Positions 16,668-25,788 of a stretch of 64,000 nucleotides of DNA are shown here, piece by piece (the first letter of the stretch is position 1; every line of letters begins with the position of its first letter). The notes under the pieces are model-generated. The model did no database searches, was not told where the DNA came from, and worked only from the letters and a program-made list of their open reading frames with translations. The stretch comes from JAZDFP01 sp043801445 (GTDB lineage: Bacteria; Planctomycetota; MHYJ01; JACQXL01): positions 1-64,000 of the forward strand of contig JAZDMB010000016.1 of NCBI GenBank assembly GCA_043801445.1, written 5' to 3'. Position numbers and translations under genes: made by a program.

Positions 16668-18149
16668 TTATTTATTTATTTGGGTAATAAAAAATCGATA
16701 CGTTCTATAAGAATTAACATTTTTACTGCCATCCACCTCAAAATAAGGCGAAATCAATTCAATTGAGAGCTGATTATTTATACATTGAAGAATCTCATTT
16801 TCTAAAAATGGGGTTTTTCTAGCTATTCGGCCGTCTAAAACAAGATAATCTACCCCCTGTTTCAAAATAATATCGGCAAGTTTATCGTAATCCTTGCCTA
16901 ATTCTTCAGGCATAACCGCCTCACCTCCCCCATAGTAGGCAATTCGAGATGACGTTGTAATAATACTTGGTATTTTAGATGCAATCCCATATCGGGAATG
17001 GTATTTGTTTAATAATTCACCAGTTGTTTTTTCTATGAGTTTGTCTTTTCCAACCGCCTTAAAGGTAAAAAAGGAAAGTCCGACTAATATCAAAATCGTC
17101 ATGCCGTATACAATCTTAAACGTATGCCGGCTTGATATCTTATCACTTATATAATACAGTCCGGCCGATGTCCAGGGTAACATCATCAGGAAAAGAGGAA
17201 CCGTATAACGTTTGCTCATCCGCCCTTCGGTAAAAGCGTAAACAGAAAATGCTATGATAAACCCCACAAAAACAATCCAAATAAAGAACGTCTGTCTAAA
17301 AGTTTTTCGTCCCTTCTTAAAGTATAAAACCACCCCAACTATGAATAGAATAAATAAAATCGGATTTGCACCCTTGATAAACTCAACTATAAACTGATAT
17401 AAACCATAAAATGATTTGGTTATTTCCATATCAGTAAGCGTCTCCGCTGAAACCTTTCCGGTCAGGCCAAAAACCCCAGTTAATGACTTTACGATAAAAA
17501 GGTTGGGAATCAATAATAACCAAGGTATAAGCAATGCAACTATTTTCAGAATGGTATGTCTTATGCTATTACCCTGGACCATTCGACTGTTAATTAAGAT
17601 GGCGATTAACGTCAATGCCAGAAAGACAATTCCATCAAGACGCAATAAATACATAATAAAAGAAAGCAATCCTGATAGCATGAAATATAGGTAGCTGTCT
17701 TTTTCCAATGCAATGATGGTTACCCAAAGTGTAATTAATAGGATACCAATAAAAGTACCTGTAGTAAATATAGAGGCGGACAACTGTGCACCTTGTGGCT
17801 GAAAGGCATACAAAAGACAGGCAATGATAGCGATGGTCTCAGTGAAATATCTTCTGGTTATAAAATAAATCGGCATGATAGCAAAACAGGATAAGATGAT
17901 AGACACCAGCATTCCAGCCCATTCCCATGCCCCGATAAATTTATAAGCGATTGCTATTAAAAAAGGATAAAGCGGATGAAATGTTTGTTTCAATAAAGCT
18001 GATTTATAATCGCCCTGAGCAAAATATTGGCCAACCTTCAAATAAAAAGGTCCATCACTTGAAATAACATACGTATTAAATGCAATAACCAGTCGCACGC
18101 CAAAAGTCAGCATTACTAATACAATTATAAGATATATTGTCTTTTTCAT
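16668..18149 (-). CDS. GT-C fold membrane glycosyltransferase (GT39/ArnT-like)
   Basis: A 493-aa polytopic protein with about 10-12 TM helices. After the first helix, the periplasmic loop contains SSDGPFYLKVGQYFAQGDY, the acidic motif typical of polyprenyl-phosphate-sugar dependent mannosyl/arabinosyl transferases. FHPLYPFLIAIAYKFIG is a GT39-like stretch. A soluble tail of about 110 residues follows residue 380. The donor would be a lipid-linked sugar and the acceptor is unknown. It lies upstream of rplL on the same strand, with a separate promoter between them, and is near other cell-surface sugar genes. Confidence 0.75.
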   Translation of the reverse strand: MKKTIYLIIVLVMLTFGVRLVIAFNTYVISSDGPFYLKVGQYFAQGDYKSALLKQTFHPLYPFLIAIAYKFIGAWEWAGMLVSIILSCFAIMPIYFITRRYFTETIAIIACLLYAFQPQGAQLSASIFTTGTFIGILLITLWVTIIALEKDSYLYFMLSGLLSFIMYLLRLDGIVFLALTLIAILINSRMVQGNSIRHTILKIVALLIPWLLLIPNLFIVKSLTGVFGLTGKVSAETLTDMEITKSFYGLYQFIVEFIKGANPILFILFIVGVVLYFKKGRKTFRQTFFIWIVFVGFIIAFSVYAFTEGRMSKRYTVPLFLMMLPWTSAGLYYISDKISSRHTFKIVYGMTILILVGLSFFTFKAVGKDKLIEKTTGELLNKYHSRYGIASKIPSIITTSSRIAYYGGGEAVMPEELGKDYDKLADIILKQGVDYLVLDGRIARKTPFLENEILQCINNQLSIELISPYFEVDGSKNVNSYRTYRFFITQINK

Positions 18150-18304
18150 ATTTTACTAATCGTGCTATTTAATATCTAACTTATTAATTTTTACAATAAT
18201 AATTTGTAATATATTTTATTCCCTCTATAATATTCAAATAAAAATACTACTCATTGATGAATTTATTAACTTGACTATATTTTTGACAAAAGAATAGGAC
18301 TGAT

Positions 18305-19624
18305 ATGTTATCGTACGAAGAAAGCCATAAACTTACTGATAAAATAATTCATTTCGCCCGTCCGGCACAAGTTGAAGTTCTGATTGCAAATCATAATCTT
18401 GCGCTTACTCGTTATGCCGATAGTGTTATTACCCAAAATGTCTCAGAAAATAATTTATTAGAGCTATATATTAAAATAATAAAAAATGGCAGGTTCTCAA
18501 AAGTAACGCTTAACCAAACAGATAACACATCTTTGAAACAAGCTATAAAAAAATGCAATTATTTCGTATCAGCTCCCGGAACCGAATTAGGCTTGGTCCC
18601 CAAACAAAAATATATTACTTTAAATGCCTATTATAAACAAACCACTTCGGTTTCTCCTACTTACAGAACAGCAGCTATAAAAGAATCTGTTATTGAAGCA
18701 AAAAATCAATTAGTAAATATATCCGGTATTTTTTCCAATAAATCATCCGCAATAATCATAGCAAATTCTAACGGGTTATTCGCCTACTATCCTTCCACGT
18801 TGGCTGAATTTACCTGTACGGCATTAACCAATAGCAGCAGTGGTAAAGCCGAGAAAACAGCCAGAAATATCAGTCAAATAAAATCTTCTCAAATTGCAAA
18901 GATAGCGATTGATAAAGCGTTAAAATCGAAGAACCCGATTAATCTGAACGCCGGAACATACACCGTAATACTTGAGCCTGCGGCAGCTGTTGAATTACTT
19001 GTTTTTATGGCATTTGCCGGGTTTGGAGCATTGCCTTATCAGGAAGGTCGTAGTTTTATGAGTGGCAAAATCGGCAAACGCATTATGGGCGAAAATATCT
19101 CTATTGTCGAAGATGCTTATCATCCGAATATTCTTGGTATGCCTTTTGATTTTGAAGGTATGCCCCGAAAAAAAGTTGTTCTTATAGATAAAGGCATTGC
19201 TCGTAATGTTGTTTATGACCGCCTGACTGCAAAAAGGAATAAGTGTACCTCAACCGGTCACGGATTCCCTCAACCAAATCCTCATGGTCCCTTCCCGACC
19301 AATTTAACACTTGCGCCAAGTAATTCTTCATTAAAAGAAATGATTGCTTCAACAGAAAAGGGAATCTTAATTACAGAATTACATTATACAAATCTTATTG
19401 ACCCGATGAAAATGGTTATAACCGGAATGACCCGTAATGGAACCTTCCTTATAGAAAAAGGAAACATTACGAAAGGAATTAAAAATATGCGGTTTACCGA
19501 AAATATCCTTAATGTGTTATCTAATGTGGAACTCATTTCCAGTGAAACAGAATTAAATCACGGATGCGTGGTACCTGCTCTAAAAATCAGAAACTTTAAT
19601 TTCTCCAGCGAAACTAAATTCTAA
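18305..19624 (+). CDS. TldE/PmbA-family protein
   Basis: At 439 aa it matches the TldD/TldE (PmbA) family, whose heterodimer degrades unfolded peptides such as modified peptide precursors. The C-terminal half carries EPAAAVELLVFMAFAGFGAL, GKRIMGENISIVEDAYHPN and GIARNVVYDRLTAK, all family-like. The HExxxH zinc motif of TldD is absent, so this is the TldE type, normally partnered by TldD. No TldD gene is in this window. Confidence 0.8.
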   Translation: MLSYEESHKLTDKIIHFARPAQVEVLIANHNLALTRYADSVITQNVSENNLLELYIKIIKNGRFSKVTLNQTDNTSLKQAIKKCNYFVSAPGTELGLVPKQKYITLNAYYKQTTSVSPTYRTAAIKESVIEAKNQLVNISGIFSNKSSAIIIANSNGLFAYYPSTLAEFTCTALTNSSSGKAEKTARNISQIKSSQIAKIAIDKALKSKNPINLNAGTYTVILEPAAAVELLVFMAFAGFGALPYQEGRSFMSGKIGKRIMGENISIVEDAYHPNILGMPFDFEGMPRKKVVLIDKGIARNVVYDRLTAKRNKCTSTGHGFPQPNPHGPFPTNLTLAPSNSSLKEMIASTEKGILITELHYTNLIDPMKMVITGMTRNGTFLIEKGNITKGIKNMRFTENILNVLSNVELISSETELNHGCVVPALKIRNFNFSSETKF

Positions 19625-19632
19625 CTTACCCG

Positions 19633-19670
19633 GCCCTCTTGCACCCCGCGGGGTGTGAACATGCAAGGGC
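19633..19670. repeat. nested palindrome downstream of tldE
   Basis: GCCCT..TTGCA pairs with TGCAAGGGC, with a perfect inner CACCCC/GGGGTG dyad. It is GC-rich compared with its surroundings. No T-run follows, so it is better read as a dispersed repeat than as a terminator. Confidence 0.6.
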
Positions 19671-19749
19671 TGGAGACACGGATAAATCAGTAGATAGTAT
19701 GCGGGCATCCTCTACATTTTACCTGCTACATACTACCTAATTATAACAT

Positions 19750-20631
19750 ATGAATATCCTTTTAATAGGTGTCGATGGACAATTGGGAACTGATACAATG
19801 AAGGTGTTTTCCTCAAGTCCTTCTCCAATTGCTATCAAGGGATTAACTATACAAGACATTAACATTACCGATTTCTCTAAAACCAAAAACGTAATAGAAG
19901 AATTAAAGCCGGATGTAATTATCAATACCGCTGCTTATCATAATGTTCCGGAATGCGAAAAAAACCCCGAGAAATCATTCTTGGTTAATACTATAGCCAT
20001 CAGCAACCTTGCGCTTATATGTCGCACCTCAAATATAAAATTAATTCATTTATCCACTGACTATGTATTTGACGGCAAGAACAAAAAACCCTACACAGAA
20101 GAGGATACTCCTAATCCTCTTAATGTTTACGCCGTGTCCAAATTAGCCGGTGAATTCTTTGTTAAACTGACATCTAATTACTATATTATCCGCGTGGCCA
20201 GTCTTTTCGGAACAGCCGGCTGCCTTGGCAAAGGCGGTACCAATTTTGTGGAAACAATGCTCAAACTGGCTAAAACCAAAGATACTGTTCAAGTTACCAC
20301 CAATATCACCTGTAGTCCAACTTACACTTATGACGCTGCCCTTAAAATAAAAGAAATGCTTCTAAGTAATTATCCTTCAGGACTTTATCATCTTACTAAT
20401 TCAGGATATTGCACCTGGTATGAATTTGCATTAGAAATCTTCAGATTAAGTAATATAAAAATGAAAGTTGAGCCTAAAGAAGAAAAAGAGGAACAAGCCG
20501 GCGTCAGAAGACCTTTATTCTCAGCATTAACCAGTAAAAAACTTACTCCTTTAAGACCATGGCAGGATGCACTAAAACATTATTTGGTCAGTCGTGCTAA
20601 AGGCAAATCAACTTCAGACGAACAGGACTAA
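19750..20631 (+). CDS. rfbD: dTDP-4-dehydrorhamnose reductase
   Basis: This short-chain dehydrogenase performs the last step of dTDP-L-rhamnose synthesis. Its 293 aa include the Rossmann start MNILLIGVDGQLGTD, STDYVFDGK, the catalytic YAVSK (Tyr and Lys spaced by three) and VASLFG. No rfbA, rfbB or rfbC neighbours are visible. It is followed 9 nt later by a GT2 glycosyltransferase, so both probably serve surface polysaccharide synthesis. Confidence 0.88.
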   Translation: MNILLIGVDGQLGTDTMKVFSSSPSPIAIKGLTIQDINITDFSKTKNVIEELKPDVIINTAAYHNVPECEKNPEKSFLVNTIAISNLALICRTSNIKLIHLSTDYVFDGKNKKPYTEEDTPNPLNVYAVSKLAGEFFVKLTSNYYIIRVASLFGTAGCLGKGGTNFVETMLKLAKTKDTVQVTTNITCSPTYTYDAALKIKEMLLSNYPSGLYHLTNSGYCTWYEFALEIFRLSNIKMKVEPKEEKEEQAGVRRPLFSALTSKKLTPLRPWQDALKHYLVSRAKGKSTSDEQD

Positions 20632-20640
20632 AATATAATA

Positions 20641-21684
20641 ATGTCATCAACACCATTAGTCTCAATTATAACTCCGACCTATAATCACGAAAAATATATT
20701 ACTGAGTGCATCCGCTCAGCCATTTCTCAAACCTATCAAAACTGGGAAATGATTATTATTGACGACGGTTCAACTGATAGAACGCAAACTTTTATCAAAT
20801 TATTTTCTGATAATAGAATAAAATACATTTATCAAGAACATCTAGGTGCTTATCAATTAGGGCTTACCTACAATAAGGCTCTGAATCAAACAAAAGGTGA
20901 ATTCATTGCCATTTTGGAAGGTGATGATTTCTGGGACAACAATAAACTGGAAATCCAGATACCCTACTTTCAAATCCCAAATATTATCCTAACATATGGT
21001 GATTGCATTATAACCAATGAATACGGCAAGAAACTATTCTATCGGAATATTATAAATAACAAAAAGATCGCCAATAATGACCCTATTGGTTTAGCCCTGA
21101 AGGAATTCATCAATGCCCAAAATTTTATCTACGCCCAAACCGTAATGGTCAGAAAAGATGCCCTGATAAAAATCGGCGGATTCATCCAGCCAGATTATCT
21201 CCATTTAGTGGATTATCCTACCTGGTGCTGTTTGGCTCTGGAAGGAAAATTCAAAGCTATACCCAAACAATTAGGTTACTGGAGACGCAATATCAATTCC
21301 CTGACTATGAACAATCCAATGATTGTATCAGATAATTTTATACGCTATGTAAAAGAATTTGTAAAAGAACACCAATCACCCATACGAAAACTCAATATTA
21401 ATGTGGAAGAACTACAGAAGAGACATCAAACACAATTAAACTTTGCCACTAAACACCAGAATTACAACAAAGGCATGATCTGTCTGATTTATAGCTATAA
21501 CGCCACCGCCAGAAACTATTTTAAGCTCTATCTTAATCAGAAAGGCAAGAAATTATCATACCATATCATCTCTTTAATCGGCATTGCTATATCCTATACC
21601 ACTATCCTCGAAATAACATTACCATTAATCGGTATTTATTTCAGCAAACCTCTAGCCAAACTAAAAAAATGGTTACTAAAATAG
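20641..21684 (+). CDS. family 2 glycosyltransferase
   Basis: This 347-aa protein has a GT-A fold N-terminus (VSIITPTYNHEKYITECI, then IIIDDGSTDRT) and the metal-binding EGDD motif. W-C-C at about residue 198 lies in the acceptor region. The C-terminus has one or two hydrophobic segments (about 302-335) that could anchor it to the membrane. It is probably co-transcribed with rfbD. The donor and acceptor cannot be read from the sequence. Confidence 0.85.
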   Translation: MSSTPLVSIITPTYNHEKYITECIRSAISQTYQNWEMIIIDDGSTDRTQTFIKLFSDNRIKYIYQEHLGAYQLGLTYNKALNQTKGEFIAILEGDDFWDNNKLEIQIPYFQIPNIILTYGDCIITNEYGKKLFYRNIINNKKIANNDPIGLALKEFINAQNFIYAQTVMVRKDALIKIGGFIQPDYLHLVDYPTWCCLALEGKFKAIPKQLGYWRRNINSLTMNNPMIVSDNFIRYVKEFVKEHQSPIRKLNINVEELQKRHQTQLNFATKHQNYNKGMICLIYSYNATARNYFKLYLNQKGKKLSYHIISLIGIAISYTTILEITLPLIGIYFSKPLAKLKKWLLK

Positions 21685-21836
21685 AACCACAGATCACATA
21701 GTTACACTACAAGCTTCAATGAGATTCATTCTAGTATGGACAAATTAAAAATGAATAAAATGATAGTGTATTAGAAATTTTACAGACTAAATCCACGTCC
21801 CTGAAGAAACCCTACTCATAGAAATAATCTGTGGCT

Positions 21837-23348
21837 TTAGTCCGAAATAACATTTCTTATCCGGGGTGCCAGATCGGTAAACTTAGACAACCATTCTTTT
21901 CTTTCGGCTCTTAATTTCTTTATCAATTCATAATATTCATCCTGTGAATAGAAATGGAACGGGTCAAACCGCTCAATATTAACACCATCAATCTTGCTAG
22001 GCACATAGTATGACCAATCCTGATCAACTTTCCATTGTATCCCACCCCGTATAATTTGTTTAATAATCTCAGATGAATCCAACAATGTTATTTTCTCGCC
22101 GTCAATCCCACCCACCCTGCCTGTATTCATCACAAAACACTCCACCTGAGGATTAGCTTTAAGCATTTTATAAAACCAGTTGCCCTCTTCTTCTGCTGGA
22201 CCGATAATAAAAGGATTCGTCCCGACTACGCGTAACGATTTACCCACCTGGGTCGGGTCGCCGGCTGAAGTCTCTACAGATTCACCCAGCATGAAGAATG
22301 CCGCGCCCTGCTCCGGCGTTAGTTTTGCCACCGGCGGCACAATATCAATCCGACGAGTAAGAAATATCACGACATCCACCTTTGCTAAATTAATGTCTTC
22401 ATCAACATAAGAAGTCAAATCAGCACGCCTGACAATCCCCCTGCCATTTGAAGTAATAGAGTAATTAGTGAAATCCACCTTGCCATCTAACGTGACATAA
22501 ACATTTTCCAGTATCGCATTAGAAGAAATAGCGCCACTGTAAAGCAATGGTTGGTCTTTCATTGTCAAGCCCTCGGTCTTGAGGTAAAAATTATTCTCTG
22601 TACCATAGCAACAGGCATCAGGTCTGATAATTATCACATCATCCTGCCTAATGATGATACCCTCTTCGCCAGATAACCCATGATGATGACAAGACAAACT
22701 AGTCTTGCCTGTACCACTTAATCCGAATATAATAACACCTTTTTCTACTAGTTTGCCGTTAACATCCTTCACTCGGATGATTTTACTGGCTGCATGTAAT
22801 CCCAGCCACCCTTTTTTCTTAGCCAGATACATTGCCATCCGCAAGTTTGCCTTTTTGATTTCCCCGAAATAATCCGTGCCCAACACATAAGTCAATTGCA
22901 ATTTGGGCAGAACCAAAACCTTTCTCTCGGGCCATTCCGGCACATCTATCACTGTACTGTCAGCCACTTTGTCAGTCAAACAGCCACAAGGAAAAAGCGT
23001 CTCGCCCCACATATATGCAATGCGTGCAAAGTCTTTGGTGACATATGTCTGACAATGTATCTTGATATCCAGACTCTGACACATCTGCCTATCCACGCAT
23101 ATTAATGTCTTAGTCTTAAGGAAATCATGCACATCCTCAATAATTTTTTCTTGTTGCTCCGTAGGTTGGTTATAAATAATCTCGGTAAACTTAGCACTAC
23201 GCGATTTAATTTTACTTATATAGGACGGGCTGCCATATTCGGTGCGAACTTCATCCTTTTTTGCCAAACCCCTTAACTCACATGAACTCAAATTCCTTAC
23301 GATATTATTCACCAAAATCGAAGCGCCTAAATTATTAATTTTTTCCAT
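21837..23348 (-). CDS. pckA: phosphoenolpyruvate carboxykinase (ATP)
   Basis: The enzyme converts oxaloacetate and ATP to PEP, CO2 and ADP. The 503 aa show the kinase-1a P-loop GLSGTGKTS (about residue 210), the metal-binding HHHGLSGEEG and RQDDVIIIRPDA, and FLTRRIDIVPPVAKLTPEQG. These mark the ATP-dependent class. It is slightly shorter than the usual 530. It is last in a tight minus-strand group after ribE (24-nt gap). Confidence 0.9.
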   Translation of the reverse strand: MEKINNLGASILVNNIVRNLSSCELRGLAKKDEVRTEYGSPSYISKIKSRSAKFTEIIYNQPTEQQEKIIEDVHDFLKTKTLICVDRQMCQSLDIKIHCQTYVTKDFARIAYMWGETLFPCGCLTDKVADSTVIDVPEWPERKVLVLPKLQLTYVLGTDYFGEIKKANLRMAMYLAKKKGWLGLHAASKIIRVKDVNGKLVEKGVIIFGLSGTGKTSLSCHHHGLSGEEGIIIRQDDVIIIRPDACCYGTENNFYLKTEGLTMKDQPLLYSGAISSNAILENVYVTLDGKVDFTNYSITSNGRGIVRRADLTSYVDEDINLAKVDVVIFLTRRIDIVPPVAKLTPEQGAAFFMLGESVETSAGDPTQVGKSLRVVGTNPFIIGPAEEEGNWFYKMLKANPQVECFVMNTGRVGGIDGEKITLLDSSEIIKQIIRGGIQWKVDQDWSYYVPSKIDGVNIERFDPFHFYSQDEYYELIKKLRAERKEWLSKFTDLAPRIRNVISD

Positions 23349-23372
23349 ATCATCAATCTCAATTTTCTTTCT

Positions 23373-24035
23373 TTAGAATCCTTCATCTGAACAGATTTGA
23401 TGGCGAAGTGGAGATACGAGTTTCATTACCCATTTCCCAATTATATCCAATTCAATATTAACCACATCGCCAACCTTCTTTTTGCCGAGTATTGTATGTG
23501 TTAATGTAAAAGGAATAAGAGCAACAGAAAAATGGTTTGATTCTACATTAACTACTGTTAAACTCACCCCGTCAATAGCTATAGAGCCTTTCTCTATAAT
23601 AGACTCTATAATTTTAGGCGAGCACCAGCCTGACTGGCCATCAGTTCGTGAAGGTTTGATTTGTATCAAATATTTACTGCCCTGTTTTTTTATACTTGAA
23701 ATAGTGCCAACGGTATCAATATGCCCTTGCACAAAATGTCCACCCAAAGGCTCTCCGGCCCGAATAGCCAATTCAATATTAATACTGTCGTTTAATCTGA
23801 GCGTACCTAACGTAGTGCGCTTAACAGTCTCAGGCACAGCATCAAATGTAACATGCCTATTCTTTGGTCCTGATATAGAAGTAATGGTAAGACAAACCCC
23901 GTTAATCGCGATGCTATCACCTAATTTTACAGGACGGCCTGTATAGCTACTCAGATTGATAGTCAGTTGCAAAGAATTATCATTTTTAGTTATCTTTACA
24001 ATTTTACCTATATCTTGGATAATACCTGTAAACAT
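23373..24035 (-). CDS. ribE: riboflavin synthase, alpha subunit
   Basis: The enzyme dismutates two molecules of 6,7-dimethyl-8-ribityllumazine to riboflavin. It has two lumazine-binding repeats, each starting with the typical MFTGII and GHFVQGHIDTVGTI and containing an 'SIAIDGVSLTV' / 'SIAINGVCLTI' strand. The start is placed at the MFTGII Met (220 aa); three extra residues upstream are unlikely. The C-terminus is slightly extended. Other riboflavin genes are not adjacent. Confidence 0.93.
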   Translation of the reverse strand: MFTGIIQDIGKIVKITKNDNSLQLTINLSSYTGRPVKLGDSIAINGVCLTITSISGPKNRHVTFDAVPETVKRTTLGTLRLNDSINIELAIRAGEPLGGHFVQGHIDTVGTISSIKKQGSKYLIQIKPSRTDGQSGWCSPKIIESIIEKGSIAIDGVSLTVVNVESNHFSVALIPFTLTHTILGKKKVGDVVNIELDIIGKWVMKLVSPLRHQICSDEGF

Positions 24036-24046
24036 AAATATCAACT

Positions 24047-25501
24047 CTATTTGAAAGTAATTTTATCTCGTTTGAGGAATTTACCGCTTCCTCTGGTACC
24101 GCAAAAGGCATGGTCTTTAACGATGATTTCCCCATTGGAAATAACGTAGGATATTTTACCATTGCCCTTATAACCCTCAAAGGGACAATAATCTACATCT
24201 TGATGAAGTTTGATGCTTTTCAGCGTAAATCTTTTTACAGGGTTAAATATAACAATATCAGCATCAGAACCAATTTTAACTTCACCTTTTTTAGGATAAA
24301 GTCCGAATAATTTTGCCGGCGTTGTAGAAAATACATCCACCAGCTTATTTATATTAATTAGCTTGCCGTTAACACCCTCTTCAAAAAGAAGATTGAGTCT
24401 GGTCTCTACGCCAGGTATACCGTTGGGAATTTTGGAAAAATCGTTCAGTCCCAACGATTTTTGGCCATTGAAATTAAATGCACAGTGGTCTGAAGAAACA
24501 ACATTAACAAAACCATCTTTTATTCCGTTCCAAAGCGCCAAGAGATTATGCCTACCTCTTAACGGTGGCGACATCACATATTTCGCACCCTCAAAATCAT
24601 CGGGTAACCTACTTTCCCTATCCGCATCTCCTTTTTTCTCTGGCTTATCCGTGTATTTATCTATAGCTAAAATCAGATACTGTGGACAGGTTTCGACAAA
24701 AATATTCTTGTTCATTTCCTGTGTTTTCTTGATAATCTTTAATCCTTCCTCACTACTCAGATGGACTACGTACAAATTACCGTTTGATTTGGTTGCTAAT
24801 TCCATCGCACGGGCTATTGCCAACACCTCTAATTCAGTCGGACGGCTTAATGCATGATTAATAGTAGCGGTCTCGCCTCTGGCTAACATTTTCTTAACTA
24901 ACTTATCAATCTCCTCACCATCTTCACAGTGTAGCATTGTCAAAAACCCCAGTTGTCCAGATTTTTTCAACACCTTATCAATGGATTCGTCACTTACCAT
25001 TATACTACCCTTATAAGCCATAAAAAGTTTAAAAGAAGTAACGCCTTCATCAATTATTGAAGGAATCTCCGAAAGAATAGTATCTGTTACATCGGTAATG
25101 GCAATATGAAAAGCGTAATCAACCACGGCATGATTAGCGGCTTTTTTATGCCACGTATCCAGCGTCTTCTTTAAACTTTCGCCTTTGTTCTGAATGGCAA
25201 AATCAATGATAGTCGTAGTCCCACCGCAGGCTGCAGCAACTGTTCCAGTATAAAAATTGTCAGCCGTAACTATCCCACCAAAAGGCATATCAAAATGGGT
25301 ATGAACATCCACCCCACCCGGAAAAACATATTGGTTATCCGCATCTATTACATTGTCAGCATTAAAATCAACCAGTAAGTCAGACGCATCTGTCTTTGCT
25401 TTCTGTTCTATTTTTGTAATAATGCCATCTTCTATGCCGATATCAGCTTTATAAACTTCGGTCGGACTTACCACAACACCGTTATTAATTTTGATTTTCA
25501 T
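24047..25501 (-). CDS. dihydropyrimidinase / D-hydantoinase family amidohydrolase
   Basis: This cyclic-amide hydrolase has 484 aa. The metal ligands His67 and His69 sit in GGVDVHTHFD, the likely carboxylated Lys164 is in FMAYKG, and further ligand regions are LHCEDGEE and VVHLSSEEG. VVSSDHCAFN carries the final Asp/His. It could be pyrimidine catabolic or a broader hydantoinase. It is first in the group hydA-ribE-pckA, with 11 nt to ribE. Confidence 0.85.
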   Translation of the reverse strand: MKIKINNGVVVSPTEVYKADIGIEDGIITKIEQKAKTDASDLLVDFNADNVIDADNQYVFPGGVDVHTHFDMPFGGIVTADNFYTGTVAAACGGTTTIIDFAIQNKGESLKKTLDTWHKKAANHAVVDYAFHIAITDVTDTILSEIPSIIDEGVTSFKLFMAYKGSIMVSDESIDKVLKKSGQLGFLTMLHCEDGEEIDKLVKKMLARGETATINHALSRPTELEVLAIARAMELATKSNGNLYVVHLSSEEGLKIIKKTQEMNKNIFVETCPQYLILAIDKYTDKPEKKGDADRESRLPDDFEGAKYVMSPPLRGRHNLLALWNGIKDGFVNVVSSDHCAFNFNGQKSLGLNDFSKIPNGIPGVETRLNLLFEEGVNGKLININKLVDVFSTTPAKLFGLYPKKGEVKIGSDADIVIFNPVKRFTLKSIKLHQDVDYCPFEGYKGNGKISYVISNGEIIVKDHAFCGTRGSGKFLKRDKITFK

Positions 25502-25695
25502 AATTTTAATTACCCCTCTATATAGAATTAATTAATAGTATACTACCCATCTCCAAAATGGTCAATTATATTAGAGAAAAACCAAAAATACCTCTCCTCC
25601 ACTAATAAAATTTATACACGGGTAGTATTCTTACGCTGTGATATTCTATATTTAGTTAAGAGAGACAAGCCCACAAAAAAATTATATGATATTAC

Positions 25696-25724
25696 TTGAC
25701 AGTGTCGCACATCAAGTGTTTAAT
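25696..25724 (+). promoter_or_regulatory. candidate promoter for the 1240-aa gene
   Basis: TTGACA (25696-25701) and TTTAAT (25719-25724) with a 17-nt spacer, in AT-rich DNA about 65 nt before ATG 25789. Confidence 0.5.
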
Positions 25725-25788
25725 TATTATAAAGTTATAGTGGGTCCATATAAACTTTCTTGATTAAATTTTATAAGAGGAGTTTAGT